NCBI GenBank assembly: GCA_014904845.1
Contig: MU119279.1
Span: forward strand, 1-64,000
From: Acephala macrosclerotiorum
Lineage: Eukaryota > Ascomycota > Leotiomycetes > Helotiales > Mollisiaceae
DNA length: 64,000 nucleotides
Reading direction: 5' to 3'
The position numbers and the translations under genes are program-made. The notes under the pieces are model-generated. The model had not been told where the DNA came from, searched no databases, and was given only the letters and a program-made list of their open reading frames with translations. Every line of letters starts with the position of its first letter. The first letter of the stretch is position 1. Positions 38,769 through 49,949 of the stretch are shown here, in pieces.

Positions 38769-40119
38769 CTAGCCGACATGAATTCGAATCCACTGCTCAA
38801 CATGCGGCACAATCTCCAAATTATTCAGCTCCATGAAACCGAAATGCGCATTCCCCTTAACACCATCAAATTAGCATCTCTCTTCCACACAATAAACAAA
38901 AGTTTTACTCGCATGTATCCCCACCTCCGGCAAATCCAACCAATCCACACCCACCCCAGCCTGCCTGAGGTACCCCACAGTACAATAATCATAAACGGCA
39001 TGATAACTTGCCTCGCTACTAACCACCAACACTGGGATGACGTCCAAATTCACCAACTTCCTAGCCAGTTCTTTCTGCATCACACAACTACTCAAGTTCT
39101 CGCCCTTACTAGCCACCGTTTCCGTAACCAACTAGCTCACATTCACAATCGGAGGATCATAAGTCAATGGGAGAAAAACAATCCCGTATGGGCGTGCGGG
39201 GCCATACGAATGACCTCCTGAACAAATGGCGGACCTTCTGGCTCGATTGCTACTGTGGCCTTAACGAGAGAAGGCCAACGGTCCGCAATGCCCCATCCGT
39301 AGGGCCCGGAGTGGGAATGCGTGACTAGGATTGCTGGGCCGATTTTATCGAGGAGCGCGAGGCTGGCGAGGACGGTTATAGTTTCGACTATGGTGTCGTT
39401 TGCTTGTTGTTGTATCTCTCCCGCGAAGAAGGCATCGAATATGGGGTCGTTCTTGAGGCCTGTTCCTAGCCATTGGAGGTGTGTGAGTGGATTGGGAGTG
39501 AAACGGAGATGTGAAGGGGGCGTGGAAGAGGGACAGGCCTGGGTGTGGAGACTTGCTTGTGGCCATAATTTTGCTACTTGAGGAGCAGTGAAGAAATTCT
39601 CAAGGAGACGTTGTATATGGAAATTGTTCCTTTGCCTGGAACCCAGGGGGAGCGGCCGCGTTGTGGTTAGTCGATTAGGTAGAGCGTGTATCCTTTTCTT
39701 AGGAAGTAGGAACCCAGCCTTCGCGGTTGTCTGGGGTGTTGAGCCAATTCTGTTTATGTGAGTACATGATGAAAGGGGGAGAAAGGAGTGGGGAAAGGGG
39801 AGAGGACTTACAGTTGAGGTTTGGCCGGAGCTGGGGATGAACACTGGGGGATAGGGCAGGGCCGGGCGCTGAGGGCCGAGCTTCTCGACGTACATTTGGC
39901 CGGGCATTACTTCGCCGAAGGACCTTGGGTGTTAGTCGATGGGTGGTGACAATGGGAATATGGTGGTATAGAACTTATAACGTTCTCATAGTGGTCGCCT
40001 GCGTAGAAGTACGTCCTGCTGGCGTATGTTTCTGTTGGAGTCTGCGAGGAGACAACTGTGAAAGCCACGACGGTAGATATGCAGCATAGCAGTGCAAGAG
40101 TGGTTGAAAGTATCGTCAT
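38769..40119 (-). pseudogene. Secreted alpha/beta hydrolase, disrupted
   Basis: A signal peptide (MTILSTTLALLCCISTVVAF) starts at 40119. Then follow QMYVEKL, FI-x3-GQTST, NWLNTPDNREGW, FLRKGYTLYLID, PQRGRSPWVPGKGTISIYNV, FTAPQVAKLWPQASLHTQ, a nucleophile elbow HSHSGPYGWG, IEPEGPPFV, and HGNAHFGFMELNN with the catalytic-type histidine. This is a fungal alpha/beta hydrolase family I recognise but cannot name by substrate. Damage: one-base losses near 39710, 39603 and 39205; TAA at 39669-39667 where Q is expected; TAG at 39134-39132. An expected intron after LHTQ now ends in AA. The last intron has a GC donor (GCGAGT) yet joins GIH to GNAHF perfectly. The stop TAG is at 38771-38769. Confidence 0.85.
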
Positions 40120-40909
40120 GATGTCAATTATGAGGACCAAGGTAAGGCTAAAGAAGTTCCCCCAGGCTCAGATAAATCAAAAACACACAAAATGGGACGA
40201 TAAAATACAAAACAAATTCTGGAGACATGACATGAAACAAATGAGATCATATGCAATAGTTCTGACAGTAAAGCAGATCATTACCAGCCGACAATTGGAG
40301 AAGGGGGGTTGCTTTTCTAATTGGCTGGTAAGAGCCGATTAAGCAACGGCGATTGGACACGGAGAGATCAGACCTGAGAAACTTTCATCACAAAGCTCGA
40401 TGCAACACTATTGCATACCGGTAACAAGAGCCTGCAGGAGCGATGTAGATCTCATTGGTGATGAATGCGGTCCTGGTCCGGTCCGTTCAATAAATCGTAC
40501 TAATTCAGGTGCGAGGCTTAGCAACCTGCACTGCATTGGAACCCAATTAGGAGCCTGGAGCGATGATCCAAGAGATCTTTGAGGAAATGCCAACTCTGAT
40601 GAGTATTGATAACAGGCATTGTTCATTGACAGGAGACTAGCGCAGCATGTGCTGTATGTAGTAGCTGGCACTTGCCAATTGCAACCAGAGACAACTCGAA
40701 AATTAACAGCGAAATACAAATTGTCTAGGATACAAGACTTCGCATGGGAAAATTCCTCGCTCTAGTGATGAGTCAAGGTGCAATTGATTACATTTGTAAA
40801 GGGGTATCAATGGTTGGAGACTATTCTGTACATACCCAACCCATTATTTTGATCGTCGACATATGCATCGTAACCATATATACTTTTCTTAATACATCTG
40901 CAAGGTATC
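40120..40909. other. Intergenic, no gene recognised
   Basis: No credible coding frame on either strand. It holds the upstream region of the dead hydrolase and the downstream region of the AT-hook protein gene. Confidence 0.5.
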
Positions 40910-41838
40910 TTAGCTCGAAGTTGTTGGAGTCCTTGGGGTATCGATATTGCCTGCCTCAACCTTCACAGTCTCAGGATTGGTAGTATCGACCTTCGGTGGC
41001 TCGCTGGGTAACACCGGCACCAGCACTTTTTGCTCTTCTCCCAGAACCACTATGAATCATCAGCTTGTAGTCTCGCGCAGGTAAAAAATCATGGCTTACA
41101 TCTCTGGTAAAGCCAATAGCTTGTCCCAATTGCAATTGGAAGAGCCACAATAGCACTTGTAACTTTCCTCGCCACAGACTTGTAGTTCGGCGGCAATGGC
41201 CTACTTCCAGCTGTATTCGGTCTTGCGCCTGCCCGTGTAGTTATATTCGACACAATCTGCGAGTTCAAGGCCGCAATTGGGACGTGTGGTTTTGTTGCTA
41301 GTTTGGGAGGAGGTGGTGGAGGAGAGGCCGCGGGTTTGATAGGAGAGGGTTTCGAGGCAGGAGTTTTCGTTTGAGGTATGGAGCTCGATTTGGCTGTTGG
41401 AGCTGTGCTTGTGGACACAGCCTCGGCCGGTGATGGCTGCTGTGAGGACGCTTTCTTGGCCTCGACCTCTTTCAATTGCTGCAAAATCTTGGAAGACGCT
41501 GGATCCAGCTTTACTGACACGGAAGGCTTTTCTGCTGTTAGAGCTGGTCTCTTCCCTTCTGGTTGTGCTGGAGCTGCTTGCTTCACAGTTTTTGAAGGCT
41601 CAGGAGCTTTCGGCGCAGCTTTTGGTGCCGCAGAACTTGCAATTGGTTTCGATGCAAGCTTCTTGGGTGCCGGAGCCTTCGCAGATGCGTTGCTCACACC
41701 TTTCGTAACTTTTGGAGCGGCTTTCGTTGATTTCGCTCGAGAGGTGGTTGTCTTCTTGGTATCTGGCAATTCGACCTCAACGGGATCCATAATGACCTTC
41801 TTGGGCCTTCCTCTCTTCTTAGCAACTTCTGCGGACAT
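40910..41838 (-). CDS. AT-hook-like, low-complexity protein with one TM helix, 292 aa
   Basis: Two exons (41838-41100 and 41049-40910) around a 50-nt intron. Residues 7-15 are AKKRGRPKK, a consensus AT-hook core (RGRP). Residues 20-185 are A/K/P/S-rich and basic with many KxPAxK repeats and a PPPPPP run. A single hydrophobic helix (SAIVALPIAIGTSYWLYQR, about residues 226-245) is followed by a conserved-looking tail LGEEQKVLVPVLPSEPPKV. The start at 41838 is chosen because the upstream extension is not protein-like. An AT-hook and a TM helix in one small protein is unusual: an inner nuclear membrane or a mitochondrial location would reconcile them, or the RGRP may be incidental in a basic tail. 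Divergent from the next gene. Confidence 0.75.
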
Positions 41839-41954
41839 GTTGAATATGGGCTTGAGTGTTCGAGAGACGTGGTGGAAGCAATGGCCGTGAGGACAATTTC
41901 TCGGATGTGGATTGATCGAAAATGTTCGTTCGCGTCGGCAGAAATTGAACGCGT

Positions 41955-43844
41955 TTGACCGCCCGAAGAACCCTTTCCTCGATCTTTCTTCAACAACAAC
42001 GTCCAAAACCTACACAGCACAACTCGACGACGATAACATGTTTCTGTTTTGACAAGAAACAACGTTTTATTTCTACTCCTTTTCTCCTCACATGTTTTCC
42101 TCGATGTGGGGCTGCTTCTTTGCATGAATTCACGAAATTGACGCGAATCCTTGCTCGAGGAAACATCAATGACTCTTCACCATCAGCCAGGAACACCCAG
42201 CTTCCGACGTTCGATGCTCGCATTCAATTGTTGTCAGTCTCCGGTACTTTGGACTCTACTCTTCTCGACGTCAGCAACAACCTTATCCTCCGCTCACAGA
42301 GCGGTGAGTTGAGGAGCATCTGCGCCGGAAGCAAGATAAGACACTTTGGCCTTATGTCCTTATAGGATACCGCAAGCAGCAGATCTCCCTTGATGACGAT
42401 GCATACTGCCTCTTCCTGCGTCAATACGAAGCCCGCTTCCCCATATCTGCAAGTGCAAGAGTGAAGTGGTTGTCGGAATCACATGATGATGACGCTTACT
42501 CTCATGATTCCAAAACAGCAACCATTGATAGGGCCTCTGATCCGATCAGCGTTTTCAAGGTTCGTGCCGCATGTTCGAGATCAATGTTAGTCTGTGTTTC
42601 AGAATCATATGTCCTTCTGATTTGCCATCGACCTCGTATTCATCCTCCCCGCTGCATCTAAATTTAGCGAGTCTTCACGATACGAGCTGCAAGCTGAAGT
42701 CAGATAAAGCTAAACTCATCCGCCCTTTATCGATGATAAGCATCGTCGTACAGCAATTTTTGGCTCTCGTCGCCGGTCAATGCCTCTTCGAAAAAGCAAA
42801 TATGGATTTCTCAGAGGAGATTTATGTGACGAGTCGGAGCAGGACGCCTTCTATTATCGATGTCAAGTCGCAGACTGAGAGGGTCTTTGCAAATTTACCA
42901 GATCTTATACAGGAGGCTGTAGTATCCACAGAATGTAAGCTTTGCCTAGCGTTACATAAACTAGTCGCTGATCAGTTACAGTCTCGAGTCCACGTCTGAG
43001 GATCAGCCGCGTTCAGAACGATGTGATTGAGACCGAATTCATGACCCAACCAATGTTCTACATCACCTCGCGAACAGATTCCGGCATCGACTTACCTGAC
43101 CTCGATGTCACGGATGAAAAGATTTTGGGCAAATACGGATCTGATCTCACGGCCAACTTTGCTGACATCAGAGCCTACGGAGCCAAAGCATTCTTCGAGA
43201 AAGAGAACCTGTCCAACGGATCCAAATACTCTCTGTGCGCCTGTGCTACAGGATACATCTGGGTCTCTACTACACTCAAATACCGCACTACGGACGGGTG
43301 GGACTTCGACGACGCCGAGATTCAAATCGGAACTTATGCTCTCAAAGCCAAGACAATCACGACTATCGAGATCCCGTGCCGGTACAGACCTGTAGGCCGA
43401 GATGACCACTTTGATGGACGACTTGCCCTTCTCTGCTCTACAGTATTGGGAAAGTACCTACGAAACCGGATGATCGGGCAACAATACGAAGAGGCAACAG
43501 ACAACGCAATAAGACAGACGCGTAAGGAATTGTCGCCACTCACGGTAGTGGACCCGGCTCGGTTCGAGAACTTTGACTCGCTTCTTAGGCAAGTGTGTAC
43601 GAGTGCGCCACTGCCGCCAACATCGGATGTGTCTTTAATTTCGAGATCGATGATCACGAAGAGGTGGCAGTGCTGGAGAGAATCATCGATATTACGAAAA
43701 CGGTACGTGTTCCCGAAACGTGTCATACGATGCTTCAAACAATCGAGACAAGATCCAATTGATCTTTTGAGTGGATGCTACATGGCCCCGGCCCCGGACA
43801 AGCCCCAAATTTCTACACGCATATTACATCCTGAATCCAGATGA
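41955..43844 (+). CDS. Unknown multi-exon protein, model uncertain
   Basis: Coding-like segments are clear but their joins are not. Segment one ends at a donor near 42303 (LPTFDARIQLLS...ILRSQS). The next runs from 42365 (YRKQQISLDDDAYCLFLRQY). The third covers about 42560-42933 (SIVVQQFLALVAGQCLFEK, VKSQTERVFANLPDLIQEAV). The fourth, 42981-43844, is long and open (ETEFMTQPMFYITSRTDSGI, KYSLCACATGYIWVSTTLKY). The join after segment two is in phase only with a GTGCAA donor near 42455 and an acceptor at TTTTCAAG (42559); the first ATG upstream, 41955, is a guess. No domain recognised, no signal peptide, no TM. Segment four contains FSSPRLRISR at its start and ends DKPQISTRILHPESR. Confidence 0.5.
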
Positions 43845-43884
43845 CAACCTCCGATACAGAGATGCTCACCATCACATCAACAAT

Positions 43885-45824
43885 TCACGACACAGGCACC
43901 ATCAAACGATCAATATCTGGGCCTACCAAATGATTAGCTCCAGGCTTCATGACAATGAGCGCCAAAGCTTACCCCATCCCGAATTATAAGCCTCAAACTC
44001 AATCACATTGCCGGTCCCCGCCTCCAACGGCACCGTCAACGTCGAGCTTCCCGGCGTACCCCCCGTTGTCGGCAAGAAAGCCACAATATGAGTCACTCCA
44101 TTGACCAACACATTTGCATACCTGCCCATTATCTCATCAGCGACAAACTTCAACCACTCCTATCTTCCCAACTGGAACTCACTCACCTCTGTGTCGAATC
44201 CCCATTTATATACTTAATCCTAATCGTCGTCCCCGTTGTCGCCACAGAACTCGAAATCTCCGGAAACGTCAACGTCCCACCCGGACTTGGCCCTCCTATA
44301 TACCCAACATCGGTTGCATTGGAGCAGCCGGAGCAAGAAAGGAGTCTTGCACCGCCGGAGAGGATTTGTGGGGAGGCTTCGGCTTCGGGGGTGGTTTCCG
44401 AGGGGCCGGTGGTCCAGGTTCCGGCGACGATGTTGAGGATCCAGTTTACTTCGTTGGTCTGTTGATTCGATTAGGAAGGAAGGGGGAAGGGGAGAAGGGG
44501 AGGGTGGCTTACTAGTGTGGCTGTTGTGCCGGAGATGGTTAGGGGGAGCCAGACGTAGGTTGAGGCCATTAGGTTTGCGGATTCCCAGCGGTCTCCCATG
44601 TACCTGCCTCTTGTTAGACAATGGTTTGAGGTATAGGGAGGGGGAGCAATACATCACTACTCCGCCAATGTTCACCACTGCGCTCGTTTGCGATGAGAAT
44701 GTATTAGATCCTACGGTGGCGAACGTTGCCCACGCTGACCAGGGACCGCTGAGGGTTGTTGCTGTGCAGAAGATATTGTCATTTGGTGCTGTATTTTGGT
44801 TTCAGCAATCTCTTTTGTTCAAGTGACGAAGAGGAAGTGGGGAAAAATTGCCTACACCATCCAGTTTCATGACTTGCGAACATGAAGTAAGTGCTTCCGC
44901 TCTTGTACAAGGCTGGCGCTTCGTAATCTTGTGCGTACAGGTACGTGGCGGAAGTGACGTTCAAGTAATCGGCTGAGAGTTGGTCGATTCGGAGGCCGTT
45001 GGCGCGCTTGGTTTTGTTAGAGACTGTCTCTCAAAGTTGAGTTGCAGGCTTACGTCTTCTGTCAAGAGGTATCCTGTGCCATCGGTGTCTGTTTTTGTCA
45101 GTCAGAGGAGTTCCTCTTTCGCAGTGTTTCACAAACCTTTGAACACGTTCAAATCTCTGCTTTGGTATCCCAATGGTTGACTCGCTCCTCTAACCCTCAT
45201 CAGTAGGTGCCTCTTATTTCCGTTTCGTTTCCCACTCACAGGTAGGTATACGTGCCGCAGATGCTCGAGGAGGTCGCAACTCCTGCTCTAGCCTACACTC
45301 GTCAGCCCCCGCACTTCCGCTGTTCTTTCCCCCAATCTTCCCTTCCCCTGCCTACTCTTTCTTCGTCGAATGAACAACTCACCTCCCCATAACTACTATC
45401 GTCAATATGCATCCAGAGCACCCACTGCCCCGTGTTATCATTATACAGCACATGCGGTCTCTCCACCACCCTATCCGGACCCAAATCCCCACTCGCTTGC
45501 AACGTCAACAACTCATTCACAAAAGCCCAAGACACCAAATCGGTGCTGGAGTAACAATTGATGGATTGGAAAGCGGAGCCATTGAGTTTGTTTTCGCCGA
45601 TGAGGTAGTAGACGCCACCAGATTCGACGATGCCGCCACCGTGGGCTTGCATGTGTTGGTTCGTGCCCGCGGTGGTTATTGTTGCGCCTGGTACCTGGAC
45701 GAGAAGGTTAGAGGAGGTTGAAGGGGAACTGGGAGGGGTAAGTAGGGGAGAGTACGATTTGGATACTGGCAGACACCAATCCCACCACCAGCGCAAGGGC
45801 AGCTGCAATTGAATTGAACAACAT
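43885..45824 (-). CDS. GH43 exo-beta-1,3-galactanase-like with CBM35-like domain
   Basis: Eleven exons and ten short introns join in frame to about 450 residues. The signal peptide is MLFNSIAAALALVVGLVSAS. The GH43 five-blade region shows QAHGGGIVESGGVYYLIGE, NCYSSTDLVSW, ERPHVLYN, WVLWMHIDDSSYGE, GYQSRDLNVFKDTDGTGYLL, ED-RANGLRIDQLSADY, DYEAPALYKSGSTYFMFAS, LSGPWSAW and YMGDRWESANLMASTYVWLP. These match galactan 1,3-beta-galactosidases of the GH43_24 type. From about residue 310 a CBM35-like module follows (SGGARLLSCSGCSNATDVGY, IGGPSPGGTLTF, IRIKYINGDSTQRYANVLVN, IEFEAYNSGWGPDIDRL). Acidic E of ERPHV and of YEAPA are candidate catalytic residues. It would release galactose from the beta-1,3-galactan backbone of arabinogalactan. 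Intact. Confidence 0.9.
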
Positions 45825-47234
45825 TGGGTCCGAAGTTACTTAATTGCTTTCCAAGACAGACGAAGTCTCAATCAATCAAGAAACAAAAAGTTCTGTTTGA
45901 ATCGAAGATAAGATCACCGCCTCGGCAAGAAACGATTCATCCAAGCCCCAGCTATGGCATGGCATATGTCCGAACATATATACTCCACACATTTCGTTTC
46001 ATCCAACTTCGTCTCCCATGCATACACACCATCACGATCTTGCCGCAAGTATCCCCGGCATTTTACCCCGGATCCACAATATCAGATCATGCGCCACAGG
46101 CCGTGAGTCTACCCCTTGTAATGGTCCGGCAGTTCATCCGAGGTGTGAAGTTCAAGGTTGCATTGAGAAACCCAGAGGGGAAGCTCAAGATGATGTTCCT
46201 ACCCAATGTGGAACTTTGGTATGCAAAAAGAGGGGTGAGAAGCTGGTTGTTGTGTGGTTCCCCGATTTCCCCGAGAAGGCTCGGGGAGTCCTTGCACCAA
46301 TGACTCTTGAGCATGCATCGATTTATAGACTATTTCACGATCAACTCACCAAATGGAGTTGACGTCAACATTTGAAATGAAAAGGGGGTGAGGTCGTGAC
46401 GTCTAGAAACTACACACGCGGTGGTCGGATTTGAAGAATCAATCCTCAGCTTCTTGTGCGCGACCAGAAGACATCCGTCACAGGAGAATGCTCACTCGCG
46501 GAGATGTTTTTTATCAAATTTCGTGCTGTTCGATCGTCTCCGGTTTTTCCATCGGCTTTCTTGAAAGGCCACTCCCCCCCTTCAGACATAAAATGGCTTG
46601 ACTTCCTAGTGAGGACGTGGGCACGGCGGAAGATTTAGCGATCGACTGCCTGAAATTTTAGCGATGAAGGCGCTGGAGGTCGGTTCTGATGCACTAAAAT
46701 TCCCGAGCTCGGTTTTCGCATACACGAGTTAGTCCCCCTGAATGCACCCTTCGCTTAAGATTGCTCATTGAAGTATGTCTCCCTTTCGCATCGTTTAAGT
46801 CATGTTCAGACTATAGCGTAGATTATGAGTTGTCGGATATCTCACTAGATCAAGCTCTCTACCATTATCTAGCCCCATGCGCTTTGCGCTTGCAAAGTCG
46901 AGATCATTGTTGAATGCTGCATGGCATGGGGCCTTTGGGGGCTATCTTACGGCTTCCACCAACGAGGACTCTCAGATTTGCATTCACCACACCAGGGCGT
47001 TAAATTTTGCTGCGCCTTTTGGTATTGATTGCCTAAGTCCATCTCTCCAATCAATCCCTGGCGGCATGCACGCAGAGTGTGAGTAGGGGCTGTACCGCCA
47101 CAAGGCTCAGTCACTTGAGCACACACCTGGGAAATGAGGCTTGAAATTTCGTGTCTGTTTTCAAGACACCCACACTTATCGCCAACTTTATAATCGCATG
47201 CTAGATGGTCGTGAACCACAATTTCAACGTCACG
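45825..47234. other. Intergenic, no gene recognised
   Basis: About 1.4 kb. The overlapping plus ORFs at 45824-46303 and 46018-46362 lack protein-like features. It includes the promoter of the GH43 gene (left) and the 5' region of the membrane protein pseudogene (right). Confidence 0.5.
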
Positions 47235-49111
47235 ATGTCGAGCAATTACATGAGCCTTAATTTAACCAACTCGCTTCCCGCGTACGGGATGAGTGCAGTA
47301 AATTGCACGATATATCCACCTCTACAAGCTAATTCAGACATATCTGGTATTGGCGTACATCACCCAAGCCTTCTCTTGCAACACAATGGAGCAATGTAAC
47401 AAACACTTGCTAACATCAAAAACCTGCAGGTCTTAGCTAGCTTCCTCGCCACCGCATACCTCACTCTGGTCTGCTGCATCGCGAAGTGCACCCTCGACCA
47501 CCGACAGAAGAAGGCTGCCGGTAAACGCGCTTTAAGAATAGGACGATGGTCTTTTGCTTTTGAGAAAGCCATTGTAGCTTTCAGCGACCAGCAGCTTGTT
47601 ACCAGAGTGTCCGTTGTGGTAGGAGGCTTTCAACAGCTCGAATGGGGACTGCCAGTCTACTACTTCCAGCAAGTCGCGAACTTAGCATGGTTCTCCACCA
47701 TAACTCACATCCTAACACTCACTATATTGAGGGATAAGATGCAGTCTAAATCGAGTACACTCATCAAGACGATCCGGATAGTTTTGATGGGATGTCTTGT
47801 GGTAATGTTAGCTTGTGTTATTGCTCCTCTTGGTTATCTTTCTTCGGCATACGGGACTTGGGGCTTTCGGGCTTTTGAGAACAGTACCGTCCAAGGTCTT
47901 TTTCCTATGGAATTTCCATCGTGGTGTCTTTACAATCCTTCTGCGGTGTGGGCAGACGAGAATGGTCAACCTATGGTCCACGTGGGGGCTTATGGATATA
48001 ATATGAGTTATATCATCATCACTATCGGGAATATACTTTATGGTTATATATCGCGTGTTCTTTTGCTTTTTCCTGGTTTCGTATTCCGTTCCATACTTCA
48101 CATCCCCCTGGTCAACCATGGATCTAGGTTGAGTCAAAGCTAGCAGGGACACGAGAATTTTGCCGCGCAAGATCAACAGCGAGGACGTCGAGTTTCATTA
48201 GGTGTGTTGTAAGAATGGGACATGTGTTTTTTTTATTCGATCTATACACTTGTTCTATCCGCTAAACAGTTGTACGGATCGAAAACATGGGAGGTATGTT
48301 ATCTTGTCTGCTATATTATCCTCGTAATGACCCAGAATAATAGTAACTGATCAAACTAGCTTCTATGGTTGGCACTGGCGCTTATTTGGGGAACACTTCG
48401 TATATGGGGCGGTGAGTGGAACGATGGGGGTTCTGAAGGAAACACGTATTCTGGGGTTCTTTCGCAGCAAGGTATCTGGGGTTTCGGACAAGTTGTTGTG
48501 CTTCTTTCTTGATTCTGCCCTTCCTCAGCTCCGCTGGTATGTCAAAAGTGCGTTTCCTATCTCTTCTTTGGTACCTCTACCTCCGTCATCTCCGTCTTCA
48601 ATAGAAAACTTACTGTATCCAACAGAAGCTTATTTCGACTTTACAGAAGACATGGCATCATCAATTCGGGCTAATCCCAATGATGCCGGCGCCGGCGCTT
48701 CTACCCCTCCCACACTATCATTGCATGAACACGAAACCGAACTTCAATATGAAATTAAAAACAAACGATGGTATCGAAGTCTTCTTGTCCTCTGGGGCTT
48801 GATGTCTTTTATGATTGGAGCATTTTCTCTCACAGTTCTTGCACCAGGTGGCGGGGTCGACTGGTCTCCAGTGAATCAATTTACGGCGGGAGAATCTGGG
48901 CTTTCCAGTGGAAGTAGTCTGGAAGATATTCCCGTTTATTATGGCAGTCGATATCGGGCTAGCGTGGTTGTTCGTCCTCATTATGCTACTTGAGTGGCGT
49001 TGTCTATCTAACAAGATGGGTTCTGCAGTCTTGTGTACTTTTTTTTTCATAGTCTCCGGTTGCCATGTATGGGCTGGGGTTTGGATGGACTTCTACGGTA
49101 TAAGTTTTTGA
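47235..49111 (+). pseudogene. Multi-pass membrane protein of an uncharacterised fungal family, disrupted
   Basis: The family pattern is clear: CTIYPPLQANSDISGIGV (split by an intron at 47355-47429), AFSDQQLVTRVSVVVGGFQQ, VANLAWFSTITHILTLTILR, GLFPMEFPSWCLYNPSAVW, YSIYTLVLSAKQLYGSKTWE, LLWLALALIWGTLRIW, GIWGFGQVVVLL, FLILPFLSS, and a last pair of TM helices (AVDIGLAWLFVLIMLLEWR, TFFFIVSGCHVWAGVWMDFY). It is broken by TAG at 48141-48143, TAA at 48210-48212, a frame change near 48505 (VVVLL to FLILPF) and another near 48946 (IPVYY to AVDIGLAW). The family is widespread in Pezizomycotina, has about six to eight TM helices, and its function is unknown. ATG 47205 is an alternative start. A MITE sits 15 bp after the old stop codon. 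Confidence 0.85.
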
Positions 49112-49126
49112 AGCTTCGCAATGGAT

Positions 49127-49430
49127 TAGGCTGCTCGTGGGGGACCCATGGTGTGGGGTTTCAAGATATTCCCTCTACCCACGGGTCCCCCGTGGTGGTT
49201 TGAGGAGCCCCATAGAGCACCGCTATTGCATAAAATGCATAAAGCTTGCATAATTCCATAATTTATACGTCAATTATACAGGTTTTATGGATTTTATGCG
49301 TTTTATGCAATAGCGGTGCTCCATGGGGGGAACTATAGGGGACTGTCAAAAAAAACTCTACCTATATCCCCTCCATAAAGTGGGGGCAGCGTGGGGTTTT
49401 CTCCCCCATGGTTTTTTCGCGAGCAGCCTA
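49127..49430. mobile_element. hAT-type MITE, 304 bp, with 8-bp target duplication
   Basis: The element begins TAGGCTGCTCGTGG and ends ...CGCGAGCAGCCTA, an 11-bp perfect terminal inverted repeat. A second, longer inner inverted repeat (GAGCACCGCTATTGCATAAA and its reverse complement, 49216-49250 and 49287-49321) makes the whole element fold back. It is flanked on both sides by CAATGGAT (49119-49126 and 49431-49438), a perfect 8-bp target duplication, as for hAT-mobilised MITEs. It has no coding capacity. The perfect duplication and arms indicate recent insertion. Its ends differ from those of the hAT element at 15,083-18,216, so another transposase mobilised it. Confidence 0.92.
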
Positions 49431-49443
49431 CAATGGATATCAA

Positions 49444-49949
49444 TCATATGAATGCCAGATATCGCAGTTCTAGGGTCTTGGTAGTAGAGCTCGAAGCATA
49501 GAGAAGGGGAGCTTTCCAGGTGGGGAACATCGGCATTACGTCAAAGACCTGTAGAAAGTCGAAGCATTTCTGATCAAGCAATTGTTCGGAGTCCCACTTG
49601 GGCACTAAGCGATTATTATAGGGTGGTATTCTCTCCAATTTACAAGCCTCCGTGAAAAAGGAGTTGAGAGTTTCGACATGGAACAGGCTCGAAAAGTATT
49701 CAACTCCACACTGTGAGTATAAAAACAGCGCCTCATAATCGCTAGCACCATGGAAGCAGTGCGTCGGGGTCTGCAGCTGATGAGAGCGAACAGATCTGCT
49801 ACTTACGCGGCAGGCGCAGTATCTTGCAGGAGGAACCACTCTCCAATCCTATGATCAAAGCGTGGTACTAGGGCTGAGCCAAGCTGATTATGAATATTTA
49901 GCTTGCAAATTGTAGTAGTTCGACGCGAACCACCTGTAGAACTCGTCAT
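49444..49949 (-). CDS. Unknown protein, 146 aa
   Basis: Two exons (49949-49807 and 49741-49444) around a 65-nt intron with GTAAGT donor and GTGCTAG acceptor. The joined frame reads DTAPAADYEALFLYSQCG across the junction. The N-terminus is MTSSTGGSRRTTTICKLNIH; the rest is rich in L, F and Y (FLQVFDVMPMFPTWKAPLLY). No signal peptide, TM helix or known domain; it looks like a small soluble protein or a fragment of a larger one. An in-frame extension to 50018 exists. It ends only about 14 bp from the MITE, and its final residues are encoded next to the right target duplication. Confidence 0.45.

Noticed and set aside
41378..41890. 170-codon plus ORF opposite the AT-hook gene
   Set aside because: Antisense shadow of a low-complexity A/K/P-rich coding sequence.
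45824..46362. Two overlapping plus ORFs of 159 and 114 codons upstream of GH43
   Set aside because: Different frames of the same stretch, no signal, TM or domain; likely promoter DNA.
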